64,000 bases of DNA from Hirundichthys speculiger (Eukaryota > Chordata > Actinopteri > Beloniformes > Exocoetidae), in contig JAGFBZ010000328.1 in the NCBI GenBank assembly GCA_018398805.1, positions 832,001-896,000 on the forward strand, read 5' to 3'. Positions 1 through 10,491 of this stretch are shown in pieces. The notes below the pieces were generated by a model that saw nothing but the letters and a program-made list of their open reading frames with translations, did no database searches and was not told where the DNA came from. Made by a program: the position numbers and the translations under genes. The first letter of the stretch is position 1; each line of letters starts with the position of its first letter.

Positions 1-439
1 CAGAAAAGGAAATTAAAAAAATCAAACACACATTTATGCGTAAATAGGGGTGTGGTTTTATGAGTGACAGCTGCATTGCAGTCTGCCCATGCCAAGCTGC
101 TAGCTGTCATCTCTTAGCTGATTGCTACGCTGAGCCACGCTCGCGTTCTTGGACGTGTAGCCAGACCACAGAGCTCAAGCAGACCTCTGGAAGTTTGTGT
201 TTTTAGCTCCTTATATGACCTCTGCGTCCAGAATGGATGAATCGATTCAGTCAGAAAAAATGAGGTATCAAGTTACATTTACTTGACATCACTGGGTGAC
301 TTGAGCTTAACTAAGTTTAGCTGAGTTTTGGTAACTGAGGTACGACGGGTTCGTTCCAACCAACCACCAGGCATGTTTGTTTCCTATTGGGAATCAGGGT
401 TGGGTGGAATCCCTAACCTTTGGTCACGTGGAGATCACC

Positions 440-1207
440 TGAGTGCAGTTGATGTGTGTCAAGTGACTGCGGTATAAAAACTGTCTGGAAGCTCCAGTCT
501 CTGGTTCATTCAGCATCCCTGCTACAGCTGCAACATGAAGACAAAAGATCATTGAAAACTATAAGACAGGAGATGGCGACCAGAAGGTTTCCAACATACT
601 GGGCGTCCCACGGAGATCCATCATTAAGAAATGGAAGAAGCATGGACGGAGCTGGCCGTCCTCACGAACTGAGTGATCAGGCGAGAAGAGGACTGGTGAG
701 GGAGGCCACCAAGACACCTACGAGCTCTCTGAAGGAGTTAAGGGCTTCAGTGGTCCAGATGGGAGAGACTGTTCATGCAACAGCTGTTGCCCATGATCTT
801 CATCAGTCGAAGCTTTACGAGAGAGTGGCAAAGGAAGCGGCACTGATAAAAGCTCACATGAAATCTCTCCTGGAAATGACCCAGATGCATGTGGGAGACT
901 TCAAGGTCAACCGGAAGAAGGTTCTTTGGTTTGATGAGGCAAAATTTTAGCTTTTTTTGGAAATCAGACTAGACAGTATGTTTGTCGAACACTAAACGCT
1001 GCACATCACCACCAATGTACCATGTCCACATAAGCATGGCGGTGGCAATGTCATGCTCTGGGGATGCCTCTCAGCAGAAGGCCCGGGACGGCTCAAAAGG
1101 GTAGAAGGGAACGTGAAGGCAGAAGAATATTTCACCCAATCCTGGAGGGTAATCTGATTCAATCGGCAAGAGAACTATGACTTAGGATAAGAATTTTTTT
1201 TTTCCAG
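440..1207 (+). pseudogene. Tc1-like transposase, decayed 5' part
   Basis: Broken transposase of a fish Tc1-like DNA transposon, which would cut and paste the element at TA dinucleotides. From the ATG at 573 the frame gives a Tc1-type N-terminal region (GRPHELSDQ), then a linker and VLWFDEAK near 918-947, the block that holds the second catalytic Asp region of the DDE fold. A stop follows directly, and another frame continues with [12 protein letters not shown] near 1037-1070. The third catalytic block is missing: at about 1207 the sequence runs into an unrelated repeat. The 5' terminal inverted repeat was not found. Stops and frame changes make it non-functional. Confident as Tc1, uncertain as to edges. 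Confidence 0.85.
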
Positions 1208-1588
1208 TCTTTCTGTCTGTCTGTCTGTGTACAAGATAACTTAAAAAGTTATGGATGGATTTTGATGAAATTTTCAGGAGTTGTCAGAAATGTGAACTGA
1301 TTTCATTTTGGGTGTGATCCGGAAGAAATCCTGGATTCTGGATCACTTTCAAATTTTCCATAACGTTGCGGTCAATGGGGTCGAAGATTTTGTTTCTCAA
1401 TATCTCTGTTAATTGTTGCCAAAAACTCATAAAATTTGACTCGGGGATTGTCAATGGGAGCCTCTATCAAATTTCAAAGGCTGATCAGGATCTGATCCAG
1501 AACGCGGATTTTATCGCAATCTGTAAATTGCTATATGGGGGAATTGTTCCGCTTGGCGGAGGTCTGTGCTCTCAGAGTGCTTTTCTAG
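1208..1588 (+). mobile_element. Helitron2/HINE-like element, copy 1 (5' truncated)
   Basis: First of five related copies in the window (others near 10.1, 16.3, 29.3 and 35.4 kb). It starts inside the family, in the CTGTCTGTCTG stretch, and lacks the 5' terminal ACCTCC hairpin. The 3' end is complete: CTTGGCGGAGGT, then a GC-rich short hairpin and TTTTCTAG followed by T. No transposase is encoded, so it is non-autonomous. It sits between the 5' and 3' parts of a decayed Tc1 element, but some Tc1 sequence is missing, so this is not a clean insertion. Confidence 0.7.
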
Positions 1589-1639
1589 TATACCGATGCA
1601 GTCATTCATTTTACCTTACATAATTTCAATTTTAAAAAT

Positions 1640-1765
1640 ATGTTTTACTTTTCTGGATTAAAGAAGGGGTGTTTGCGCCAAATTATATTGACCATGATTT
1701 CATTTCATAAAGCCAATAAAAGACCGAAACATCCAAGGGGGATGAATACTTTTTATCAGCACTTC
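1640..1765 (+). mobile_element. Tc1-like element, 3' terminal part
   Basis: AATTATATTGACCATGATTT followed by AAGGGGGATGAATACTTTTT resembles the 3' untranslated and terminal-repeat region of common fish Tc1 elements. It probably belongs to the transposase remnant at 440-1207, from which it is separated by the Helitron-like repeat. Confidence 0.5.
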
Positions 1766-4194
1766 AACTGTATCTGTCAATCTTATTTTTAAAAAAAAGT
1801 GATTTTTTTTTTCTTTTTACCTTAAATCTCCATCCCTACCCTAGTGACAAAAACACTATCTTATACAGTACATCTGCTTAACAAGTTTAGCTTAGCTTGA
1901 CACTCTTCAAATAAATGGTGCCATTGACGCAATGCATGATGCTCTCAAAGCAGTGCATGTTGGTTAAAAACCATGTCGGACCTCCACCAGTGCAGGCGAA
2001 AATCACTCGACATTAAAACCTGACTGAAAACAGCTTCAGTCAGGATAAGTCCGGTGTCGAACTTGAAAGTACCTGAAGTGTGAGCAGCTGCCTTCCATAT
2101 CCTCATTTCTTTCTAATTAGATCAGTCGGGGCCTTTCAGGAGGGAGTCCTTAAACATTATGGCTCAGATGGTTCCCCCTAAAGCCATATAAGTTAAGCCA
2201 CTTTTACAACATGTCTTAATTAAAAATTACTTTATGTGGCACTTCCTAAAAGTAATCCAGTATTCCTTCGGATAAAATTGAAACTGATATTTTAACATGA
2301 GGGGAATATGAAAAGTTATGGCAAAACACTTTACAGTATGAGGAAAAGTTTCTGGCTCTTGAACACGAAAGGATGTAAAAACAACCTCCACACTGCTGGT
2401 CAACACAACACATTTAACAAATGACAAAAACACACAATTCTTGCTTTGTACACACACAGCACACAGTCTTACCACCCCTCGGTGACCGCTTCCCCCACGT
2501 ACAGGTCTGGTATTGTTACACAGAATTAGTACAATTCAATGTAGAGGTCTTCGGAACAACCCAACAACCCGAAAACCCAAGGATGAGAGAACATATTCAC
2601 GACACGTCCTGACCGGTGTAGGCTATTAGCATTAGCAGTTGCTACAAATAGCATCTGTATCCGCAAAGAAAATAACAGCGTGGCTTTATTGTTCTTTACG
2701 TCACGTAGCCTATGTAGCTACTGAACCGGGTAGAAGAAGACAACTTTAGGTAAGAAAATCAAGTTTTATTCAATGCTAGACAACTTTTAACATGAACAAC
2801 TATGGGCTGGATTGTCTCGGTTCTATTCGGGTAACTCGGTTCGGTTCGTAGTCGGAAACTAAAGACTCGGATCGGGTCGGATTCGGATCAAATTTTCACG
2901 GGTCCTTTCGGGTTCGGGTCCATGAGAGTGGACCAGTAAAGACCTCTACTGCTCTGTCTTGCTGCTGTGGTCCAGCACTTCTTGCAATACCACTTTGTCC
3001 CACTAGAGGTGCAGTTTGTTACATCTTACGGCAAGGCTTGACACTTGAACTTCCCCGTGACACGCTGCCCCCACGTGGACAAGTGTGGTATTGCTTGAGG
3101 CTTAACATTGTGCCCCTGGACACTTTCTATTATTTTTTAATAGTACTGATTTACGAATATATATTTAAAAAAAGAATAGATTAAACTTTAATTGAAGTAA
3201 TAGGTTGCTGCGGTGGTTTTTGTTTTTCATGAAGCTAATTGGCTGCAGGGAATCAATAATGTGATTCTCCGTTGTGAGGAAGCGCAACAGAGCACTAATC
3301 ACACCGAGTGTCACGTTTACTCCCCTGCAGGGATTTTTATTCAAATACTGAGAGGGGAAACAGAGAGAGCAACACAGTCAGGCTGATGTAACAAGGCAGG
3401 AGGGCTGATTAGTGGCTCCTGCATGTGGGGGGGGATCCGGGGCTGGGGTGTGAGGTGTCAAACAGGTTAGGGGGAGCAGACGGATTGCACAGCTGCGTTG
3501 GAAGAACAGCCGGTACCACGCAGAGCTCTGAGACAGCGGGGAAAACGCTTGGCAGTGAACGCTCGATGCTGGAATCAGCTACCTGCGTGTCGCTACTGCA
3601 GAGAAGATAGCGGCCTGGTGGGCAACGCGCGGTGTTAGCAGTAGATAAAACCGGGTGTTACGCCGAACCGAACTGCCCTCTCTCCGACTTGCCCCCGCGC
3701 TCATCTGAGACGTGCTGAAATATAGGTGCAACGCACAGCAACCGCTCTCTGTTTGAGCAGGCTCCAGCGGTTTTAAATGAAGTTAATCCATCACACGGCG
3801 GCGAGCCGGTGTCGAAATTTCAGCAAGTTTTCAATCAAGTGCTCAGTGGCTGCATCCACAGTGACGGGGAGAACAATTCACTGGCTGGTTTCAGCTCTGA
3901 CGGGTCTGCTCAGGAGTGGTTGGCACTTTCTGTTCAGCGCTGAATATTTTTCATCTTCCACTTATAGAAATCTACACACCATTTTTCTGTATGTCATGGT
4001 GCAAAGGCTACCAGTCCTCTACTCAAGAGGAGTAATGCATCAAACTCTGACTGCAAGTTTTAACTCAATAATGAAAGTATGTACTGTAGTATATACTATA
4101 TACTATAGTATATATTGTAGTATGTACTGTAGTGTGTATGTGTGTGTATCAGTATGTATCTGTATGTAGTTTGATGTCTATGTCTATCTGGATA
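1766..4194. other. Non-coding intron of cdh12 (unexplained)
   Basis: No gene is supported. Short open frames (82 aa or less, and 130 aa at 3777-4169) have no recognisable domain. 2815-2935 is a degenerate run rich in TCGGG and GGTTC. 3420-3800 is relatively GC-rich. 4080-4165 is a TATG/TGTG-rich simple stretch, which accounts for the end of the 130-aa frame. Confidence 0.6.
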
Positions 4195-4650
4195 TGAAAT
4201 TACAACTAAAATTTAGGATAAGGCCTCAAAAACCGGATAAATTATAAGGGTAATCATGGAACATTGGAGAAGGGGTAGGATTAAATAAGTTTTACTTCTC
4301 CCTACCCCTTTTCAGACATGTTAAACTAGATATGTGTTTTGCATATTGGTATGTATGTGTATGTATATAGATCGGTGTGTATACAAAGGGTATACATTTT
4401 GTTTATTTTTTATTTCTTCTTTTTGGGGGGGGTATGTTCATTTAATATTTAGATTTATTTACAAGAGGTTCTATATGTTTCTAAATTATGGTTATGCACA
4501 TGTGTCAGTGTATACTCATTTATGCATTATTGTATATTTTATAAATATATTTATTTTCAGATACATAGATTCATGATAGTGTTAAAATTGACTATGCTTT
4601 AAAAGATTGTTTTGACATGTCTGGAATAAATCAATAAAATGAAATAAAAT
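4195..4650 (+). mobile_element. LINE 3' end (L1/Tx1-like), copy 1
   Basis: Contains GGGGTAGGATTAAATAAG, TTCTCCCTACCCCTTTTCAG, a TATGTATGTGTATG stretch and an end of CATGTCTGG, ATAAATCAATAAAATG. The second half matches 60098-60443 closely, so it is a dispersed repeat. The poly(A)-signal-like end suggests the 3' untranslated region of a non-LTR retrotransposon, 5' truncated as usual. The clade is a guess from memory of fish L1 tails. Confidence 0.6.
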
Positions 4651-4724
4651 TAAAAGTAAATTCATGTCGAAACAGATTTTTTAATGTGTTTATTTATTGT
4701 GACTGTCCTTTTTTATTCTTTCAG

Positions 4725-4842
4725 GTGATTCAAACCTTCAGTGCAAAAGACCAGGATTTAGCAAATGCTGGACAACAGTTCTCCTTCAGAACGTCAAAGG
4801 AAGATATCAAGAATAAGAATTTCACAATACGAGACTTTGGGA
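4725..4842 (+). CDS. cdh12: Cadherin-12-like, exon for start of EC5
   Basis: Internal coding exon of a classical type II cadherin, a calcium-dependent homophilic cell-adhesion receptor of the plasma membrane, mainly neural for cadherin-12. The exon is 118 bp with a clean acceptor (polypyrimidine then TTTCAG, ending at 4724) and donor (GTAAGT at 4843). It starts in phase 0 and ends after one base of a codon. It encodes VIQTFSAKDQDLANAGQQFS and on to NFTIRDFG, the first part of extracellular repeat 5. The AGQQFSFR and NFTIRDF blocks fit cadherin-12 better than cadherins 6, 10 or 18, as far as I can recall those sequences. The preceding exons lie outside the window. Joined to the next exon, the frame reads on as DFGNNTAGI without a break. 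Confidence 0.93.
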
Positions 4843-5782
4843 GTAAGTATTCTTGCCTTTCTATGACAACACTGTTAGATGTATATTTATCCTCTAAAGT
4901 TCCAAAAAAAAGACCCTAAATTTGGTCTCTTTACATGACAAATGAAGACAATTAATTAATTAATTAATCTCTGCTGGGAAAACAAAAGCAGTGTAGGTGA
5001 TGGCGGGTTTTTGGGAGATTATTGATACTTATTTACCACCAACACGGGCTTTTGTTGAATTTGACAAAAATGAACCTGGAAATATGGGTCCAGGACTGAA
5101 TGGAAAAAATCCCACCAGCTTTCCGACAGATGATGGAGACCTCCCCAGCTTTTTAACTATCCGTCGAAAACGACGGAGACCTTTCAGATGGCGCCAGCCT
5201 CCAATTGGTCTGCCCGCTACGTCATTTCCAGAACCGCTGTTCCAGTTTCCCAACGTAACAACTACTGTTGTTCCAATTCCGATACCAGTGTCATAAATTG
5301 CTACGATACTGCCAAAAATGCCAGCAATGCCACATCTGGCCACATGGGGGCGACTCTAGCCGAGTAATTTATATTTAATGATTTTTTTTTACTGGTAACT
5401 TCGCTTACACTGCCAGCAAAAACAAATTTGTCGAATTTTGGCAAAAATTCGCTGCCCTCAAATTTTCGGTGAAAATTTGTTCGTTTGTTGGTTTCAAGCC
5501 CTTAAAATTTCACTGCATTCTTCGATGCCATCATGCAAATTATCGCTTCGAATTATCGTTCAATGAATTTTCGCAGTAAATGTACCACTAAAGCGCAACG
5601 AAATGTGAGGTGAATAAAGCTGTAACTGACTGTTAAGTTTTTAAGACGTTATAAAACGACTACAAAGTAAATTTATTTTACTACCATTGCATTTTGCAAT
5701 ACTGTTTTATACTGTTGTATTTGGAAATATAGACAAAAATGGCTTGGATTTGCTTTATTTATTCATGTTTACAACAATGATA
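4843..5782. other. cdh12 intron, no feature seen
   Basis: First part of the 4.08-kb intron between the two EC5 exons. Overlapping open frames on both strands at 4997-5343 (about 100 aa each) have no domain and no splice context. I see no gene here. Confidence 0.6.
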
Positions 5783-6153
5783 TACAGTCATGGAAAAAAT
5801 AATTAGACCACCCTTATTTTCTTCAGTTTCTTGTTCATTTTAATGCCTGGTACAACTAAAGGTACATTTGTTTGGACAAACATAACGATAACCACAAAGA
5901 TTGCTCATAAGAGTTTTATTTAAGAGCTGATATCTTACCATTTTCCATGGTTTTCTTGATTATAACCTAAATCACTTAAGTTTTTACATCAATAGCTATG
6001 GCGTTGTACTGCCAAAAACACTGCTTTTATGCATTCAGTGTTTTCTTTTCTGTCTGTTTTAGTCACATGATGACGTTTAGTGGTACCAGGTATTAAAATG
6101 AACAAGAAAGTGAAGAAAAAATGGTGGTCTAATAATTTTTTTCCATGACTGTA
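5783..6153. mobile_element. Tc1/mariner-type MITE with long TIRs
   Basis: A 371-bp element flanked by TA on both sides (5781-5782 and 6154-6155). The ends are inverted repeats: TACAGTCATGG at the left and CCATGACTGTA at the right. Complementarity extends inward for about 70 bp; for example TTGTTCATTTTAATGCCTGG matches CCAGGTATTAAAATGAACAA inverted. There is no coding frame. The TA duplication and CAGT-type ends indicate mobilisation by a Tc1/mariner transposase. Confidence 0.85.
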
Positions 6154-6900
6154 TACATTATTCAGGCATGGTACAATTTTCTTTTAATGTCATATTGGAT
6201 TGGTAGTTGGTATCAGCCGATACCCACAGCTCAAAAATCGGAATCGGGTATCGAAACATCTCAGGTAACTACAAGACGAGCATATTTAACATCTGAAGAG
6301 CATCTCCTTCTTAATTTCCTTCAGAGGTTGAACATCAGCCTCCTCTTGTTCGGTGGACGTATATGCCACCTCCGTACTCGTCTCCTCTCTCGATCTCGTC
6401 TTGTCTTTTGCAACAAAAGCAGTTCCTGCTCAGTGCTAATCAGCTCCACCTCCATCAGAAGAAATCACAATGAGACAGCAAAAAATCTGTTGTCTGTTTA
6501 CGTGTTGTCTTTCTTTTCTTGAAAAAAAAAAAAAAACTTTCTACACCTGTGGGCAGCGTTGCCATCAGTCAGAGACCCCTGCGTCTCCACGGCTGGCGCT
6601 CCCTCTGGGTGCAGACCTCCGAGGTCTAAAAAGAAGTAAAGTGCACCAGTTTTCAGTTTCCTCATGCAATTACCTGGCCACCAAAGGAATAATAAAAACT
6701 TCAGAGAGGGTAAAGAAGTGTAACACAAGATCAATTATACTTATAAGTATGGCGTGCATCTGCTTGCAGTCATGTGATAAGGCCACATACTATATGACAC
6801 TGCTGCACGCTCTGGCCAAGCGCTTTGAAGTCCAACTAGAGAGATGTGCAGTGAAAACTGGGACATGACTGAATGAATCCAGGGAAACCAATGCATTCAC

Positions 6901-7345
6901 CATTCCTGACAAGCCCGGGTCCGAACCTCCGATCCACTTTTACCTTTTCGACACGCCGTCTTGCTGCTTCCTGGCTGCCCGTAGCCTTGGAAACGCACTC
7001 TCTCGATGCGGGGCGCGATCTGATAGGCAGAGACAGCGAATGCAAACGCCACGGGCTCCCTGCAGACAGGTTCGGCGAAAGAGATGGAGAGGGAGGCCAC
7101 GGACGAAATCGCGGCTGTGCGCAACATGCGAGGTGTGTTAACGCGCCTGACCTTCTGTCAGGAGGAAGTGCTGGGCTCCGCCGGCGCTGCGAAACCCGGC
7201 TTGACAGGGGTCAGACAGCGTGGCTGCAGCAGACAGGAGCGGGCAGGTTCGACCTGACAGGTTCCCGCTCCCATGCATACGTTGTCGCCCTGGATTCAAC
7301 TTGCCGTACTCGCACCTCAGGCTGTCCTCTCAAGTCGGTTCCCTG
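6901..7345. other. CpG-rich intronic patch
   Basis: By hand I count 39 CpG dinucleotides in about 445 bp, in sharp contrast to the AT-rich intron around it. Both strands have open frames here (157 aa plus, 76 aa minus), which is expected of GC-rich DNA, and neither shows a domain. It could be an intragenic CpG island, an alternative promoter, or a GC-rich transposon remnant. Confidence 0.5.
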
Positions 7346-7422
7346 ATGTGGTTTTACTCCCCCCTATCCATTATCTATCATAGCTTTTCTGTTATATCTC
7401 CAGAGTGACACTGAGTGCACAA

Positions 7423-8434
7423 TAGGGGTGAGTATTGGCGAGGACCTAGCAATATCAAAATTATCACGATATATTACGATATTCTGCCCAGTTAATATCA
7501 AAATTAAAAGTAGAGATGAAAAATCAAGTTGCTGTATATGTTCATCAGATGATATTGATCATTCAGAGACAACCTATTTATTGTTTATTATTAGTGTTTT
7601 TGCACATTAAAGTAACCATTACAACATACTGACAACATTGCAAAAAAATCAATATTAGGAGCTGAAAAATCGATATTATATTGGGCAGCCGAAAATCGCG
7701 AAATACAGTGATCCCTCGCCAATTTGCGGTTTAAGTTCCGCGGTTTCAGTTATTCGCGGATTTTTCAGAAATATATAACATAATTTTAAAAATGTTTAAA
7801 AATCGCGGAAACATCACAGGATGTTGTGCGCGTTCTCTCACAGCGAAGAAATGTTGTGAGCCAGTCTGGCCCCTTTAAGAAGGTAGCCTTATGGGTAAAG
7901 GTGTGGCCTTATGGGTAATGTAGTGTGTGTGTCGTGGGACGGCAAACAAAATGGAGTTAAATGAAAAGTGTAGTGAGCATCAACAGCAGCCCAGCGTGTA
8001 TAGATTTACATTCTCTGTTAACCGACAGGAGCCCAACAATACAACCTGTGTGATGTTACAAGTTCCTGCAGTGCCAGAATAAAGTGCTCGTTCCATGCAG
8101 AGAAAACCGGACTGTTTCTTTTGTTGTTGTTAGCGTGTTAGCCGCTAATTACAAGCCAAAAATAGCACAATACCAGCGGTTTCGTTACTACGGTTCAGAG
8201 ACCAGAGGCTGTGAAGGTAACAGAAAGACCACAGTTGAGCCTTTGTCTTGTTTCGCTGCAGTGTCTCACTACTTTTTGGGGTTTTTAAACATATTTTAAA
8301 CGCATTATTTAGGCTCGGGGGGGCTCAGGCTCCAGTTCGCGAATTTTGATTTTCGCGGGGGGTGCCGGTCCCCATTAACCGCGAAAAGTAAGGGATCACT
8401 TGTATATTGCCAAATCGATTTTTTTTTTCCCCTA
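7423..8434 (+). mobile_element. hAT-A element, interrupted by a nested element
   Basis: Starts TAGGGGTGAGTATTGG and ends in a T-run plus CCCCTA. It is flanked by near-identical 8-bp duplications, GTGCACAA (7415-7422) and GTGCATAA (8435-8442), which fits the hAT superfamily. Related copies lie at 18640-19029 and 28124-28481. The native hAT part is only about 315 bp (7423-7705 and 8403-8434); the middle is a separate insertion. No transposase is encoded. Confidence 0.85.
7706..8402. mobile_element. Mariner-like element nested in hAT-A
   Basis: CAGTGATCCCTCG at the left and AAGGGATCACTTG at the right form inverted ends, flanked by TA on both sides. Removing it restores the order seen in the sister hAT-A copy at 18.98 kb (TCGCGATATATTGCC). 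At 697 bp it has only short frames (a 71-aa frame at 8084-8299 with no domain), so it is non-autonomous. The CCCTCG-type ends resemble Tc1/mariner-superfamily elements. Confidence 0.8.
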
Positions 8435-8926
8435 GTGCATAAAGATATTGGAAAATAACAATAAATCCCCTCAGAAGAGAGCAACCGCTGTGATCAGGGT
8501 GTGGTCGGGTACCTGCAGCCTTTAAACTAAGTGGTGTAAAATAGAAAGAACTTTGATAAGACGAGCCTTTGATGTGTAGCTGTTTCTCATCTCGTTCTGA
8601 GAGGCACATTTGGAGAGTATTTGATATCAAACAGTGTTATCAGACACAGAAAAGTTTCATCTTTTCTGTACTTGGACCTCCAGACTTGTGATGGAGCTCA
8701 GAGGATCGTCTGATTGATGTGAAATTTCACTGGGAGGAATATTTTCTTTCACTTTGTCGGAACGCTTTCTAACCTGCACAGATCAAGGGATGAGCGGTCG
8801 CCTCACAACTTCAGGTCTTTTCCAGCAAGTTCTCACGACTCTTTAAACCTAATTTCACATGAAGAGTTATTTGTTTTGTTTTCTTTTTTAAAAATGATTA
8901 ACGCCTCTTTGTTTCTCGTCTTCCAG

Positions 8927-9179
8927 ATAACACGGCTGGGATAGTGACGAAGCGAATCGGCTTCAGGCGGCGCCTGCAGGAGATCTATCTCCTCCCCGTT
9001 GTGATCGAGGACAATGGCTACCCACCTAAAAGCAGCACGGGCACCCTGACCATCCGAGTGTGCGGCTGCGAGTCGGACGGCTCCTTGCTAACGTGCAGCG
9101 CCGAGGCCATCTTTCTCCCCGTGGGTCTCAGCACAGGAGCTCTGATTGCAATACTTCCTGTGCATCATCATATTACTAG
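8927..9179 (+). CDS. cdh12: Cadherin-12-like, exon for end of EC5 and TM start
   Basis: Second visible cdh12 exon, between TCTTCCAG and GGTGAGAC. It completes the membrane-proximal EC5 domain ([45 protein letters not shown], with paired cysteines) and enters the transmembrane helix ([12 protein letters not shown]). The phase-1 junction with the previous exon is consistent. The exon is 253 bp, one more than the reading frame needs. After GCAATACTT the sequence has CCTGTGC where one C fewer would give the expected LLCIIILL helix and join in frame to the last exon. As written, the helix reads PVHHHITR and the tail is frame-shifted to an early stop. I take this as a probable base-call error or a recent mutation (see findings). 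Confidence 0.93.
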
Positions 9180-10072
9180 GTGAGACCTGTTGTCCTCCAG
9201 CATTAAAAAAAAAAAAAAAAACAATCTTTACCATTAATATTCATAATTTAAAACAGAACGTGTATCGCCTTTGGCATCCTTTTGATTTTAGCCCCATGCA
9301 CTTTTTGGAGCGACAAAAAGGCCATGAAAGTGAACCGTTAGCATTTCTGACAGTCGCTTGTGATCTTAAAAAGATAAATGGCCTCCTGCCTTTTCAAATG
9401 AGTTGTGTGAAATTTGCAAATGAGCTTTGTGGCACAGAGTTAGATGAGAACACGCTCAGTGTCGAGACGAGAGTCATTAACAAGGAGAGTTAGCTTAGCA
9501 TAAGGACTTAAAAGCAGTAATCGAAAGGTATAAACAGGTCAAGGATCTATTTCTGGAGTCAAAACCAACACTTTGACACATACAAAGCTTAAATTGAAAA
9601 CACTACATACAGATAAGGATACTAGCTCCTCTTCAAGACGAAGTCTTTTCTTTAGAAAGTATTTTTCTACACTCATCCGTGTAAAGGGGTGAACAGAAGC
9701 AGAGCCGATGTATGTAGGTGATATTTCAGCAGCATCTCAACAGGTTCCTGTCGGCTAACGTACATTAACAGCAGGACAACACGTCTCTGGACATGATGAG
9801 CATCTAGATTTGATACAGACATGGGCTGGTAGAACTTTATGACTTTATGACACTTTCTAATGACACCATTTTACCTTCGCACTGACCGTTTCTCCGTCGC
9901 TTGAATCACCCCTCTTCCACCACGACTTCTTCTGCGTCTTCACGATTTAAAGGTGTTATGTATGCATGTCTATTAACATGATCGATTGTGCTGCACTCGA
10001 CTCTACTGCCTTGCCTTTGTTGTGATGCGTGCGTGACTTAAGAGTTCGATTGGTTAAGCCTGTGCATTCCGT
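9180..10072. other. cdh12 last intron, 5' part
   Basis: Start of the 8.07-kb last intron. Contains an A-run (9206-9222). A 115-aa open frame at 9146-9493 overlaps the exon end but has no domain and reads through the donor, so it is not taken as coding. Nothing else is recognised. Confidence 0.6.
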
Positions 10073-10491
10073 TACCTCCACCAAAGAGGTTATGTTTTTG
10101 CCGGCGTTTATCTGTCTGTCGGTCTGTGTTCAAGATAACTCAAAAAGTTATGGATGGATTTTGATGAAATTTTCAGGAATTGTCAGAAATGTGAAAAGAG
10201 AGAACTGATTTCATTTTGGGTGTGATCCGGAAGAATTCCTGGATTCTGGATCACTTTCAGATTTTCGATAACATTGCGGTCAATGGGGGCAAACATTTTG
10301 TTTCTCAATATCTCTGTTAATTATTGCCCAAAACTCATGAAATTTGAAGATTGACAATGGGATCCTCTATCAAATTTCAAAGGCTGATCTGGATCTGATC
10401 CAGAAAGTGGATTTTATTGCAATCTGTAAATCGCTATATGGGGGAACTGTTGCGCTTGGTGGAGGTCTGAGCTCTCTGAGTTATTTTCTGG
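10073..10491 (+). mobile_element. Helitron2/HINE-like element, copy 2 (full length)
   Basis: About 419 bp. The 5' end TTACCTCCACCAAAGAGG can fold on itself. An inverted match, CTTGGTGGAGGT, lies near 10455-10466, about 25 bp inside the 3' end. After it come a short hairpin and TTTTCTGG, followed by T. No frame codes for a replication protein. It shares the whole body (AAAAAGTTATGGATGGATTT; GTGTGATCCGGAAGAA) with the other four copies. Confidence 0.75.

Noticed and set aside
1366..1623. 85-aa frame (KADQDLIQNADFIAICK) related to that at 16438
   Set aside because: It lies within a non-autonomous Helitron-like repeat. Other copies are broken by stops and indels, so similarity reflects DNA descent.
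4997..5343. Overlapping frames of about 100 aa on both strands
   Set aside because: No domains, no splice support, no second copy. Best seen as chance.
8944..9183. Exon reading straight on to the in-frame TGA as an alternative soluble cadherin end
   Set aside because: The end lies at a strong donor and one base removal restores a conserved helix, so a frameshift is simpler than a regulated end. It cannot be excluded without RNA.
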